Source: Bagarius yarrelli
Taxonomy: Eukaryota > Chordata > Actinopteri > Siluriformes > Sisoridae
DNA: 64,000 nucleotides
Direction: 5' to 3'
Assembly (NCBI GenBank): GCA_005784505.1
Contig: VCAZ01000186.1
Location: 341,993-405,992 of the forward strand
The notes under the pieces were generated by a model. That model was given only the letters and a program-made list of their open reading frames with translations, was not told the origin of the DNA and ran no database searches. The position numbers and the translations under genes are program-made. Below, in pieces: positions 24,501-37,276 of this stretch. The first letter of the stretch is position 1; each line of letters opens with the position of its first letter.

Positions 24501-26119
24501 GATGGAGAACCGGAACAACACAAATAATCATATCAGCTGGAGGGGACGAGGATGGACAGATGTGCTGCAGTTCCTGCTGTGGTGTAAATGAATAAATAAG
24601 GGCAAGTGAACACGGGTCACATTAGGGGGGGGTGGTGGGTATGTTGATCAGTATTGGTTTGGGATGGATGTCATCAGGTTTCCCAACCAATGAGAGCATT
24701 AGGGGGCGGGTCTAACACTGCTGCAGGGTTCACATAAACCAGAACAGAGAAACGTATTAAACTCTTACATGAAAATTCAGCTGTGACGTGCTAAACTAAC
24801 GGAAAGATCAGAACGTGTGAGCTATCGAGGCGGCATTACTGTATTTCCCGTCTATCGTACAGTTATAAACTGAACCAGTCGTGCCTACAATAAAAGATCA
24901 AACGTTCAGGACAGGTAAAAAAGAGGTACATATAAGATGTACAAATCCAGTAGCAAGAATGCTAACGTCTTTCAGCTCACACACACCACCCAGTGTAAAG
25001 GCGTCCGATATTGATGTGTGTTGTAGCCGTTAGGAGGCTGATCAGGTTTCAAAAACATTTTTCAGGTTAAGAGTCGTTCCACTGTTATTTGTTAAGAGAC
25101 GTCATTATCCAAAAACTACACAGTGTTCTGCAATATAATACACTAAAATTCCTAAGCGCATTTTTCCCATAATAATGTGATTAATTGCGATTAGAAATTT
25201 GGATTTGCTCCGGTGTTTGAGGGAGCTCTGAGCTGGAGCTTTAGAGAAGAAGTGAACATGTTGCCAGATCCCTGCAGATTAAAGCCGAGACGCAGTTGGA
25301 ATGAACTGATGATCCCTGAATGTAAAGTGATATTTAAATGAAATGATGGTGCAGTAAAAAAGTCTCTTTTGCATTTTTATTACTGCGCGCTGAGACGGGG
25401 TGGGGGTGAGACGGGGTCGTGGTGAGGGTGACCTCCAGGGAACAAACCACATGTCCAGCCGGACGTGTCAAATAAAAAAAAAAAGCTCTGATGCGAGAGA
25501 CACTGACTGAAAATTCCTGGTGGGAATCCAGAGCGCGGCGGTGACGAGGTGATGAAATGAAAGCGGCGGCTTTTAATAACACCGCCTGCCCTCACGCCGT
25601 TATCTGTTTTCTTCATTCCCTCTGATCGATCGATTGATTGATCTTTATATTCTTTCTCTCCACACTCTCAGCTCCGCCCTGGAGGTCACCGCAGATATAA
25701 ACGCGCTGTTATGTATGTCATGTTCCTCAAAATTCTACAGTAACCGTAGCGAGTGAAGTGTGTGTTCAGATGGATTATTATAATGATTACATCATCCCGT
25801 CTCGGAGGTCTGAACAATGTTGATTATTGATCGTCTGAGGTGTACAAACAAAATGGCAGCCAAATCAGACATGTTTCTGAGGCTGAAACCTGAGAACACA
25901 TCGCGACAGAACACACGCCAGGGCAAAAGAACACACGCCAGGGCGACAGAACACACGCCAGGGCAACAGAACACACGCCAGGGCAACAGAACATGCGGAC
26001 GCCCAGAACTGCGAACATGCGGCGTGAGCTGCCACTAAAGTCGGAATGCAATTTCATTTCAAGTATTGATTCCGAATGAATTTAACATCAGTGAGAAACA
26101 ACAAAGGGTTAAACAAAGG

Positions 26120-26169
<50 letters not shown>

Positions 26170-26466
26170 TATACAGACCCGAGTTAAGTAATGAAGTTAA
26201 AGCTCACTGCAGTAGATCATGCCATCTTTATAAAATAAATCCAACTCTTTCTCTCTCTTTCCTATATTTCTCTCTGTTTCTCTCTCTCACACATACACTC
26301 TTTCTATTGTATGGTCTGTCTCTCCCTCTCTGTGTCTCACTTTCACTCTCCATCTGTCTGTCTGTCTCTCTTTTTGTCTTCCATGAATCAAGGTCGTATA
26401 AATGTCTCCATCTCCTCGTATCCTCTGCAGAAGAGCGATAAGGGGGGGGGGTGCTTTATGTATATG

Positions 26467-26498
<32 letters not shown>

Positions 26499-27360
26499 GT
26501 TGAACCAAGTTCACCTTGGCTTTTATAGGTAGGGGGTAGCAGGTCGTCAGACTCACTGATCAGATGATGTTTTTATTTATATCTTCAGATTCACTGGGAA
26601 TTTCATGTCAATGAAACACTGAATCTGCAGTTTAATAAAGCTGGGAGTTTTATGTGCTGATGAATTTCCCACAATGCAATGGGCTCAAATCAGTCAATTC
26701 AATTATTTAAGCTGCTTTAAAACACACACTTCTCCCCTCGTTCGATAATTACACACTAATAATAACTACAACATACCAACGTTCTTCGAATTAATTAAAG
26801 GATAAGGTTTTTGTGCTGATTAGCGAGATACAGAAACAAACCCGTGTGTTTAGAATGAAATGAAACCCTTTTTATTTAAAATATAATGTTAGTTCTGTGC
26901 GTTAGGAATAATGCCCTGGGGCGGGTTGCCAGATTGACACTATCAAAAATACTGAAACAATTAAAGTGTAAATAATTCAATAACGATTAGAGGAGTTTCT
27001 GTGGGAAATGACGGTATATTTTAAAGGTATTTATACACTAAAAATTGTGGGTTTTTGGGCAGGGACACGTTTTAATTCTGGAGGATTTTAGGAAACCTGG
27101 CAACCCGATGCTAACCGCTATTGTAAGCCTGAGGTAAAAATTAAAAAAAGCGTGAAACAGCAGAGGGTTTGTTTATTCTGCCGTGACGCAGCTCTGAGGA
27201 GAACAGCATGCAGGAGGGAGGTGTGTGTGTGTGTGTGGTGTGAGAAAGAGAGAGAGAGAGATAGAAACACACACACACGGGGATGTCCTCCCTGCTGCTG
27301 AGGAGAATATGAACACTGCATTTGAGCGCTGCACGTTCCGCGTGTTTTTGTTGTCTTTGC

Positions 27361-27421
<61 letters not shown>

Positions 27422-27600
27422 CCCTGCACCAGCTCGAGGTAAGGCAGCATAATGCAGTTTTCCTTAAAACAAAATCAATTAATTCTGCTACATCATTCAT
27501 GTCGAGCAGGTTTCAGCTGTAAGCGCTTTTTAATGCGGTTAAATTATAAGCAGGAGCAGTGCAGTTAGTTTATTGAATTATCCAGTGTGTAGGCGCGCGC

Positions 27601-27640
<40 letters not shown>

Positions 27641-30038
27641 ATCTCGTCTCCGGTTAGTCATCGCTGCATATTTTAATAAACAGCTCTGCTCTGCCGCCTC
27701 TTTCTCCCAACAAGACGAGCAGAAAAAGAGCCTCCTATGATCGGGGGGTCCCTTTAGCACAGCGGGCAAGACTCGATTTGTTTATGTTGTTGGTGAGGTA
27801 AGAAAGGAGGAGGAGGAAGCGTGAGAGGAGGAGGAAGAGGAGGAGGGGGTGGACTCACACAATCACTCACTCCGTTCTCTCTTTGATTCCTTAGGAAGGC
27901 GCTGGTGCTGAAGGGAACAGGACACCCAGACGAGCGCCCGTGTGAATGGTGTCCAGGCAAACAGATTGGTCAAGATGGCGTCCACAGGCACGCAGATCTT
28001 CGGCTTTGTACTGGCGCTGCTGGGTATCCTGGGTGCCACGGTGGCCACGCTGCTGCCCAACTGGAAGGTGAGCGCTGACGTGGGCTCCAGTATCATCACG
28101 GTCATCTCGCAGATGCAGGGCCTGTGGATGGACTGCACGTGGTACAGCACGGGAATGTTCAGCTGCACGCTCAAGTACTCTGTATTGGCACTGCCTGCGT
28201 ACCTGCAGACTGCGCGCACCACCATGGTCCTGTCCTGCGTCCTGGCTGCGCTCGGGCTCTGTTTGGGGTCGCTCGGACTCAAGTGTACACACTGGGGTGG
28301 CGGTAGGAGAGCAAAACGTCACGCTGCGTTGGCAGCCGGATTCTGTTTCGTAGCCTCAGGGTTCTTGTGCTTGGTGCCGGCGTCTTGGTACACCAACGAG
28401 GTCATCGCCAGCTTCTTGGATGCCAGCATACCCGAGAGCAACAAGTTTGAACCGGGCGGCGCAGTCTATGTGGCGTTCGTCTCATCCGGCTTATTTTGGC
28501 TGGCGGCTTATCTTCTGCCTGTCGTGCTCCGCAACGCCACGGCCCCCAGGATCTCATCCTGCTGCCTCCAGATAAACTCTTACTCCAGCAGCAACAGCAG
28601 CTCCTCCAACAGCAGCACCTCGACCAGCTCCAGCACCAGTACTGCACTCTCTCACCTCTGGATAATAAGACTGGATACAGCCTGCAGGACTACGTCTAAC
28701 GGAAAGGCGGTAAAGCAGGACTATGACTGCGACATGCTCATCCTTCCTCTTTATTCTCAGCCAATCGTGTGGAATCCCAAAGGTTCGGAACGGACGTACC
28801 ATTTACACACAACCGATTAGCGATGACTGAGGGGGCGCTAAGTGAAACATTTAGCGGATGAAGTTTTCTAGGGATCAGATGAAAAACTTCTTACACTTGA
28901 CTAGGGATGCATCGATACTTTATATTTAATAAGGGCTGCGATTTGGAAACGAGGTCCGGGACGCGTTTCCTGCGACGCTGTTTGTTTACGCTTTACCGCT
29001 GAGATTCGTTGCTATAAAAAACGTGTTCAGATGCCGACATTGCTAGACGATTTTAAATAACATTAACTACCATCGTAGTGCGGTGTGGTGTTCACGTTAG
29101 CTTTAAGAAAAGTACTTTTGTTGTGACTGCGTAAAAAAACGCTTTATCTGTAGCATTATTGCTCCTACGAGTGTTTAGCGCTAGCGGTGAATTTCTTCGA
29201 TGTTTTGCTTGTATTCTGGTTGACGGTGGAAATGCAACCACATCGGAGCAGTTTGTGTCATTCGCATTATGTCACCGGTGAAGTCAGCCGGTAGAAAATT
29301 AAAATGAAACATGGTAGGGGACCAATACTAATAGCGGTATCGATGCATCCCTACACACAACCCTAACACCACACGTCCAAATCGCATACTTCACCACGTA
29401 TATATTAAAACAGTAGCATACATGACACTTTACTGTCCCATGATCCCGCAGGAAGGCGACTCGTCATATTCCAAATGCGTCAGAAGTGCAGTAATAAATA
29501 TCTAATACAGTACGAATTAATTGTGTGAGGTTTCGGACGCAAAACGCCCCTTTTCCTACGATGAAAAGGACAAGCAATCAGTTAGCTGCTAACGATATTT
29601 TCGTAATCTTTGATTTGGCAATCGCCCCCTAAGGCAATAGTACGAAGACTTTGTTTCTCATGTCTGTTTGAGTAATAATAGAACAGATGAAATCTCTTGT
29701 CTTATTTTGTTTGCTGATAGAATGATAGATGATAGATTGATAGATTGATATGCGCGTGTCTCCGCATGCTGTTCAGAGTTTGCGCGTTACGCCTGCGAGA
29801 ACCGATCATAGCCACATGCCGTACCTAAAAACTAAAAAGAGTGTGTAGCCGGGTGGGTTTTGGGTGGGGGAAAACGGATTAGAGAGTGAATAAGGCTGCG
29901 GGTTTGAATGTACCGCGCGCACACACACACACCCACACACACACACACACACACCACAGAGAGAAACAGAACATGTCTGTGTGTGGGCTTTTTTTTGGTT
30001 GCGTTGCTCAGTGCATGCCATTTACTGCTGTATCTCTT

Positions 30039-30099
<61 letters not shown>

Positions 30100-32418
30100 G
30101 CATGTCATCTTTAAACCCACATCAGTACCACTGCTATGGAACCGAATCCTGCACCCAAATGTGTGTGTGTGTGTTTGGTGTTTGTTCAGAAGTCGATTCA
30201 TTTTATTGGCCGAATAAGAGGAAGTGTCCGGAACGCGGAGGTGCGAGGAGGGATCCTGAACTCTGACATCATCAGTCTCCGGAGTCAAATGTTTACATCG
30301 TTATGCTTTTTCTGCGGCAGTGACACCGATATTAAACGCTGATTTTTACCCCCCGCGTGGATTAGTTGGGTCGATTCCCATCAGCAGTGTATCTGCATCA
30401 GATTACAGCAGCAGAGATCTGAGCACTTCATCTCAGCTCCAGTCATTCTCAGCGCCGCATCCATCCTCTCCTCTCCATATGCGACGGTGCACTCGCGCAA
30501 AACGCAGTCTGATTACGATCTGTTTTAAAATATTTTAAAGTATCGAGATTACAGCTATCCATAAGTATTGGCACCCCTGTACACAGATGCTGCTTTGCTA
30601 TGGAGAAGAGAGAATCCGGGGTTTATTTTCTTTTAGTCCATCACATGTTTCATGCCCATTTTCTGGTGCGTAGAGTGTGTTTGCTTTCCGAACTCGTCCT
30701 CATGCCTTCTGCTCTGCTGAGTTTAGAGTTTTTTTATCCCACACGCTCTGAGTTGGCAGAGCGCCTGGCACGATGGATGGCACAGCGCATTCTTCCTTTC
30801 CAGCAGATTCCCACCGGCGAGCATGGCTCTGCCCGGCTTCTCCCTATCGCAGGCATCTTGGCGTGCTGAGTGGCAGACAGATGCCCCCGGGGTGGATCTT
30901 CACCTCTCCCCACAGTGCCAGCGCTCGTGCCATAATGACTAGCATTAGTCACGCAATAATCTTCATCCTCATGCCTTGTTGACTGCCATTGTCGCGCTGT
31001 GAATGTGCCAAATCCATAGTATTTACACACACAACACACACACACAATTAAATGGCGTGAAATGTTACTCATCAATGCATTTCCTCATTTCCTGTTTGTG
31101 AATATTTCATCATTTAGATCTCTCTCTAAGCGTTCTCATGCTTTGGGATTCGGTGATGCAGTAGATTTTTACGTTCTGTTCTCCTATAAAGACTTTATAA
31201 CTCTAGAAGAAATGTATTTTTCTCTTCTGTCCAGTTGGGCAGCTCGATTAGAGTGTGTTCAGAGACACACCTGATGCACTTCTCGCCCAGGCATGATTAT
31301 AGAGACTCTTCTTTATAAAAGACCAGATGTTTGGGTTTTTTTCACACTTTACCGTGTAATCCCCGATACTGCAGATGTTTCGGTCCATGATTAAATTGCT
31401 ATTAAAGAGCAGATGATTGTGTTGTGGTGTGTTGTGTGTGCAAATGTGTTTGGGGTATTTTTTTGTTGTTTTATTAAATAACCAGGTGGAAGTTCTGGAT
31501 GGACGGACGCAGTGTGTTATGTGACGTTCAGCACTTCTGCTTTGGCAGAAAAACGAGCTTACATGTGCTCGCTGTCGTTTCAGTCTGCTGTGCAAGTAGC
31601 TCTATTTTTTACTAAGAAAACTATTTTAGGATGCATTTGCCTTAAAGAAGCCTTTTTTATTCAGAAAAAAATCTATTTTTTTGTCTCTGTTCATAAACCT
31701 CATCACGTCTCTCAGATAAACAAAGGGAAAAAAAGTGTCTGACTAAGGAGCCGTGGGATTTTTAGCAGCTCCACCTGCTGCCTGGGAGATGAATTGCAAT
31801 GCAACTTAACCATAACTTTGTATTTACATTTACAGATTTGCAGACACGTTTATCCAGAAGGCTTACATTTCTCTCCTTAACATCAGAGCAGATGAGGGTT
31901 AAGGCCTTCTCAGGGGCCCACCAGTGGTAACTTGTTAGTGCTGGGAATCAACCCACAACTTGGTTAGTATCCACACCTTAACCGCAGTGTTGAATGTATG
32001 AAAATAAAAACCTAGCGATGCTTTTGACACTGCATATTGTTCTATTTTATATCATATCGGACGATCTGTAATCTCTGTTTGGCTTTGGAAACAGAAATTT
32101 ACAGAATTGAGCTGCTTGTGTGACCCGACGGTCAGTAAAAGTTTCACACAGCAGAAAACACATACTGTTTATTTAGTAACGCAACAATATTGAAATTTAA
32201 AACTTCTTTTTATATCAAACTTGTCCTAAATCTGTATAATGGCTCTTTTACTGCCTCCGATTTGTTATTTGCCTCTCAAACGTGACTGAACTGAAAAAAA
32301 TCTACAGATATAATAAAAAATATCTCTCTTACCCTTTTCTTAACTTTACACACGGCCCCTTACGCATTAAACACTCTTAAAGCAGATTTTCTTTTTTAGT
32401 TTGTGTGAATATACTGAT

Positions 32419-32468
<50 letters not shown>

Positions 32469-35400
32469 TACTGAGGATCAGTTAGTCATTCCAGTTGCAC
32501 TGATTGCATCTTAAGTGTGTTGCTGCTGAAATTGCTGGCTTGTGAGTCGTGCACCCGCCTCCCTCCTGTCCTCACAGAGCCGCCCTCTCATCATCCTCTT
32601 TCGGTCCAATGTGCCACGGCAAGACTGTAAACTTGGCAACCCGTGTTATAAATGGCTCTCTCCATGAGGACGGTGACTCGAGCTCGGCTGGTTTTCTCTT
32701 CAGCCTAATTGTGTTTTAAATTTGAATCGACATGAGGTTTTTTTCTACACTTCCTTTTAGGAACAAACCTCAGTCAGCTATGATTGTTCTGCAACACACA
32801 TCATGAACCTCCAGGAGGCTCTGGATCAAGGTAAGGAACCCTTTGTTTACCTACATTTTTAAAGTGTCTCTGGGCTCCGCCGCAGCGCGACGGTCTGTGG
32901 ATCATCATCGAAACCCTGAGAGGATTTCACACAGCCACAGAAAACGGACTCTGTTCGCAGGACATGATCCAAAGACCTAAAAGACATCAGGAGAAACCTA
33001 AGGTTGTTGGCTGTGGAAGAAAGTCATGGGTTCTTCCCCAACTCAACAATCTCCAGTACAGGGCCCCTGAGAAGGCCTACCCTCAGCAGCTCAGATGAGT
33101 AAAATGAAATATAAGTGGCTCTGATAAAGACTCTGCCAAATACCGAAATCTGAACATAAAGAGGAACCAAACTCCCAGAGGACTCTGACGATGGAGCAGG
33201 AGGAGGTCACTCATCAGTGAAGACGCAACTCTGCACGGATTACATGTTAACCTTTAGCCAGTTCAAACCCTGTCCATATTCTGTGCTAAAGTCCGTCCAC
33301 CATCTGCAATCGAGGTCCTACGGAATGCTGAGACAAGCGACACCACAAACACCCGATAGACGAATCTAAAGAATGCTGTACATGAGGACGAAAGGTGCTA
33401 GGCAACAGCACGGGGTGTTTCTTCTAACTACCCTTGGTCCAGACAATAGTTACGGATGAACACACTCGACTGGACGAGCAGAGACAACTTACTACAGTAC
33501 ATCAGATAATATTATATACAGTTAGTAACTGTACCATAGCGAAGATAACAACACACGCCGATTACACACACTAATTTTATAAATTCACAAACTATATAAA
33601 CTGTGTTATCATCAAAACACACCAAATCAAACACACATATTCCAACCTGTCCAATAGAAATACTGTAACCAGACATCTCTTCAGACCCTTGATCTGTATC
33701 GACCCAGAGTGGAAATACACACACCACACACACACACACACACCACACACCGAGATTAATTCCATTTTCACTTTGCCCTGGCGTGAATGTGCTGATGACA
33801 GGCTACCAGATAGAGTTAAACTTCCAATCAATAACAGCAAATCCCGTTCTACTTCTGGTCTCATCTTAACCTTGTTAACACCAACTGATCCCACATTTTA
33901 TACTGCAAATCAAAACTACACAAATGGATGGACCTTCAATCTGTATTCTCGCTTCTTTCCACCCTCTCTATGCTNAAAAAAAAAAAAGTTTGTTCACGTT
34001 ACACTGCAACACATTTTATGCTTGATAACGTTACCTGATGACCTGTCCATAATAAACGTCTAGTGGCAGAAAATTAGATTTTTACTAGACGTATGATGAC
34101 GTGTACTGGTGTCCCATTTCTTAAGGAAATATTTTCCTCTCCACCCCTTGTTTTAAAGGCAAAGGGGAGAGGGGAGGTGTAGGAGTCGGGGTATAAAATA
34201 GAATTAGTTTAAGATGCCCTCCACAAAATAGGAAGGGCATCCAGCATTAAATCTGAGCCAAATAAAACATGCAAAAAGATGCACAGGTGATTGGCTGCCA
34301 TGCCGACCCTGAATTTCTTTATCAACCTAGATTTGTATTATAGTGAGCTTCTGTTGCAGAAAACAAATCTGACTAATCCGAGACAAGAATTTTTACACTG
34401 CTTATTACAAATATAGAAAAAATAATTTTTGTGCATTTTGGTGTGATTTTGAATATTTAATATCAACCCAACTGCACTTTAAGAGTGACTAGCAAGTAAA
34501 CATATACCGTATAAGACAATGTGTAATATTAAAAAAATGTCAATCCCATCATGTTGCATTTTAGCTTGCATGATGCTGAAGCATTGCAGCTTGAACTATT
34601 CAACGAGTTCTGAGTAGGATTGTGTATGTGTGACCCCAAAAGGATGTGTTTTTTTTTTTGTTATTCTAAGAATTCACTTTCTTGGATGTGTGTCTAACCC
34701 AGTTCATGTTTTTTTTTTTTCTTTAGAAATATTTGAAACCTGTAGGTTTACCATCCTCCCAAAATAAGTGAGATTCTGAGAGGTCACTTAATAAATTCAT
34801 AAACTATACAGACTTGCGTATTGTAATAAAACTGTATAAACTGATGACAGGAAGTGATTTGTCGCAGGTTTGTGCAGTTTAAAGGAACAGGTGTACTCAG
34901 AAATGTGACCTAATGCTTAACTAATAGAAGTCTGTAAATATTTGCTGGCAATCGTATGTATCTATATTATAGTTCATGATTTCCACTGTTAATTGCACAA
35001 CAGAAGGATTCGTTTGCTTTTGCTTTGCTTGAAATCTTTCAGCTGTTGACATTACACTTTTTCCCCATGATTTCTTTCTTTCTTTTTTGACTCGTTCGCA
35101 TCCCGTGTTATTAAGAACAAAGTGCAGTATGTAGGGCAGAGGAAACGAGCATGACATAAAATGCTGTAATAGTTTACAATGAAACGGAGCAGTGTGGTTT
35201 GAAAATGTGCCTAGACTGTAAAAAAATCTGTGTACAAATGCTGGGAAATAGAGTACGTGTGTATGATTCTGCGTGTGTGTGTTTGTAGGCAATGGTTACC
35301 ACGGTCCAAGCTGGTACCTCTGGGTGTGGATCAGGAGCTGGATAAGGAAAAGATGCTGGAAGGCAGGAAGTCCAACATAAGGAAGTCGGTGCAGGTGGCG

Positions 35401-36353
35401 TACCATCGGGCCATGCAGCACCGGAACAAAGTGCAGGGGGATCCCAGCAGCGACACCAGCGATAGTGACTGAACTCACACACACACAAAATAAGGGTAAA
35501 AAACAGCATGCATGAACACCTGATATGATTTTTACAAACGCATACACCGAGGTGTGTGTATGTGTATCTAGGTTTACAATGATGGATGTCACACACACAC
35601 ACCCACACACACACACCCAGCCATCTGCTTTGCAAGCCCCGGTGGCAGCAGCATTTTTTCTCCTTCCTCGTAATGTGAAGTGTCCTGCTAGTCTGAGCAG
35701 TGCAGTGGACCTCAGGGGGGAAAATAAATAAATAAATAAATAAATAGATAAAGAGCAGCAGTAATTTTCGAATCAAGCTGTTAGCGAGGCACAAGGGAGC
35801 GGGATTTATTACCCTCTTCCTCCCCAATAAACTCCAGATGTTGTTACAGAACCCACGCCGTTGCCACTGTGTGAACAAGCCTGCGATGTAAATTACCCAA
35901 TATTCATCTGAAGCTGGGGAACGATGAGGATTTACTGCGTAACCTCACTTAGCCGAGAGGCTGAAACAGAACCGGGTTAAAGAATTCTGGCCGGGATCCA
36001 GCTCGCTGTTCTAAACGGGCGGAGTCCCGAGTGTGTGTTTTACACCGCTGTATTTTTAGGTTTAACCTTGAGACTTGATGAATTAAAGGAAAGCTGCCAT
36101 GAGTTTTTTTTACACCCCTGATACCACCACTGACACCATTTTGAGATCGGAGCTGGCCCCATTTATCACCCTGGACCCTGCAAACGTCCTGTAAAGCAGG
36201 TGGAGCTTAAAAATCTGTGGTTTAAAGTGGCGGTCTGTAATTTCTGTAACCCTCTGCTGTGTGTGAAGTGAAGTAAAATACGTCTTAAACGTGCAGTGTG
36301 TAACATTTTACATCATCAAACACCTTCATGGTGGCGTGTGTGTGTGGGGGGGG

Positions 36354-36406
<53 letters not shown>

Positions 36407-37241
36407 TGTATCCATCATCCTCAAGGCCAGGACAGGCATGTGCTCTCGCTCCGATGCGTGATATATCGTCATCATTAATCTCTGGTCACTTTCTCTAATG
36501 TGTGTGTGTGTGTGTGTGCGCGCATTCTGCGGGGTGTGTTAAAAAAAAAGAGTAGAAAAATGACTGACTTCTGGTTGTGGGACGAAGGCTCGGCCCGGGA
36601 TGGTGAAGCAGGTGTGGACGCTGCTCAGGTACTGCGCCATGACGGACAGACGACTGCGCTGTTTGTTGCCGCAGCTCGCCGTTAATCTCTGCAGCAGAAA
36701 CACACTCATTTAACTGATCATAAGAACCATCAGGATTCGGTAAATTCTGCTCTCTGATTGGTCAGAACGCGTTGCAGCGCGGGATTATTTCAACGATCAG
36801 ATATTTAACAAGGCTTTGTGCCGCCATCTGTTGGCGGATACTGAAACTTTTTGATCCTCCTCATAACAATAACATGCAACATTTTAGTGGAGTAATAAAG
36901 GCAACTTATCAGGTGCTGTGCAATAGTTTGCACGCCCTCAATACAAAAAGAGCAGTTCACTGTGTTTGTCGTCTCCTGTAGCTTCACCCGCCTCTTTTTC
37001 CACTGACTCGCATGACATCTGATGAACTTTCTGACCTTCTGACCAATCAGAAGAACCAAGAACACATTAGCGCCAGATTTCTCACCTCCGCCACCTCTTT
37101 CTGGAAGGTGAGAGTGAGTCTGGTGCGTCCATACACAAACGGTCCACTCCGGCTGGACATCTCCTCCAACCACCTGATAATGAGTGGAGTGGAGACACTG
37201 AAGGGGAGGTTCCCAATGATGTGAAGATCAGGAGGCTCTGA

Positions 37242-37276
<35 letters not shown>

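Larger units (their letters stand above)
21544..27894. other. tfb1m intron 5, right-hand part
   Basis: I see no assignable exon between tfb1m exon 6 and cldn20. The stretch holds a CT tract, two inverted-repeat elements, two short minisatellites and several CA/TG microsatellites, listed separately. The rest is unremarkable sequence. Confidence 0.6.
29354..35288. other. tfb1m intron 5, left-hand part
   Basis: Contains CA/TG tracts, two SINE copies, one exon-like segment (32761-32830) and an ambiguous base at 33975. No other exon is recognised. The 33.2-34.0 kb part has an irregular feel and meets the ambiguous base, so the join there may not be reliable. Confidence 0.5.

Noticed and set aside
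27863..28322. 139- and 143-residue frames opposite cldn20
   Set aside because: Antisense shadows of the GC-rich cldn20 exon.
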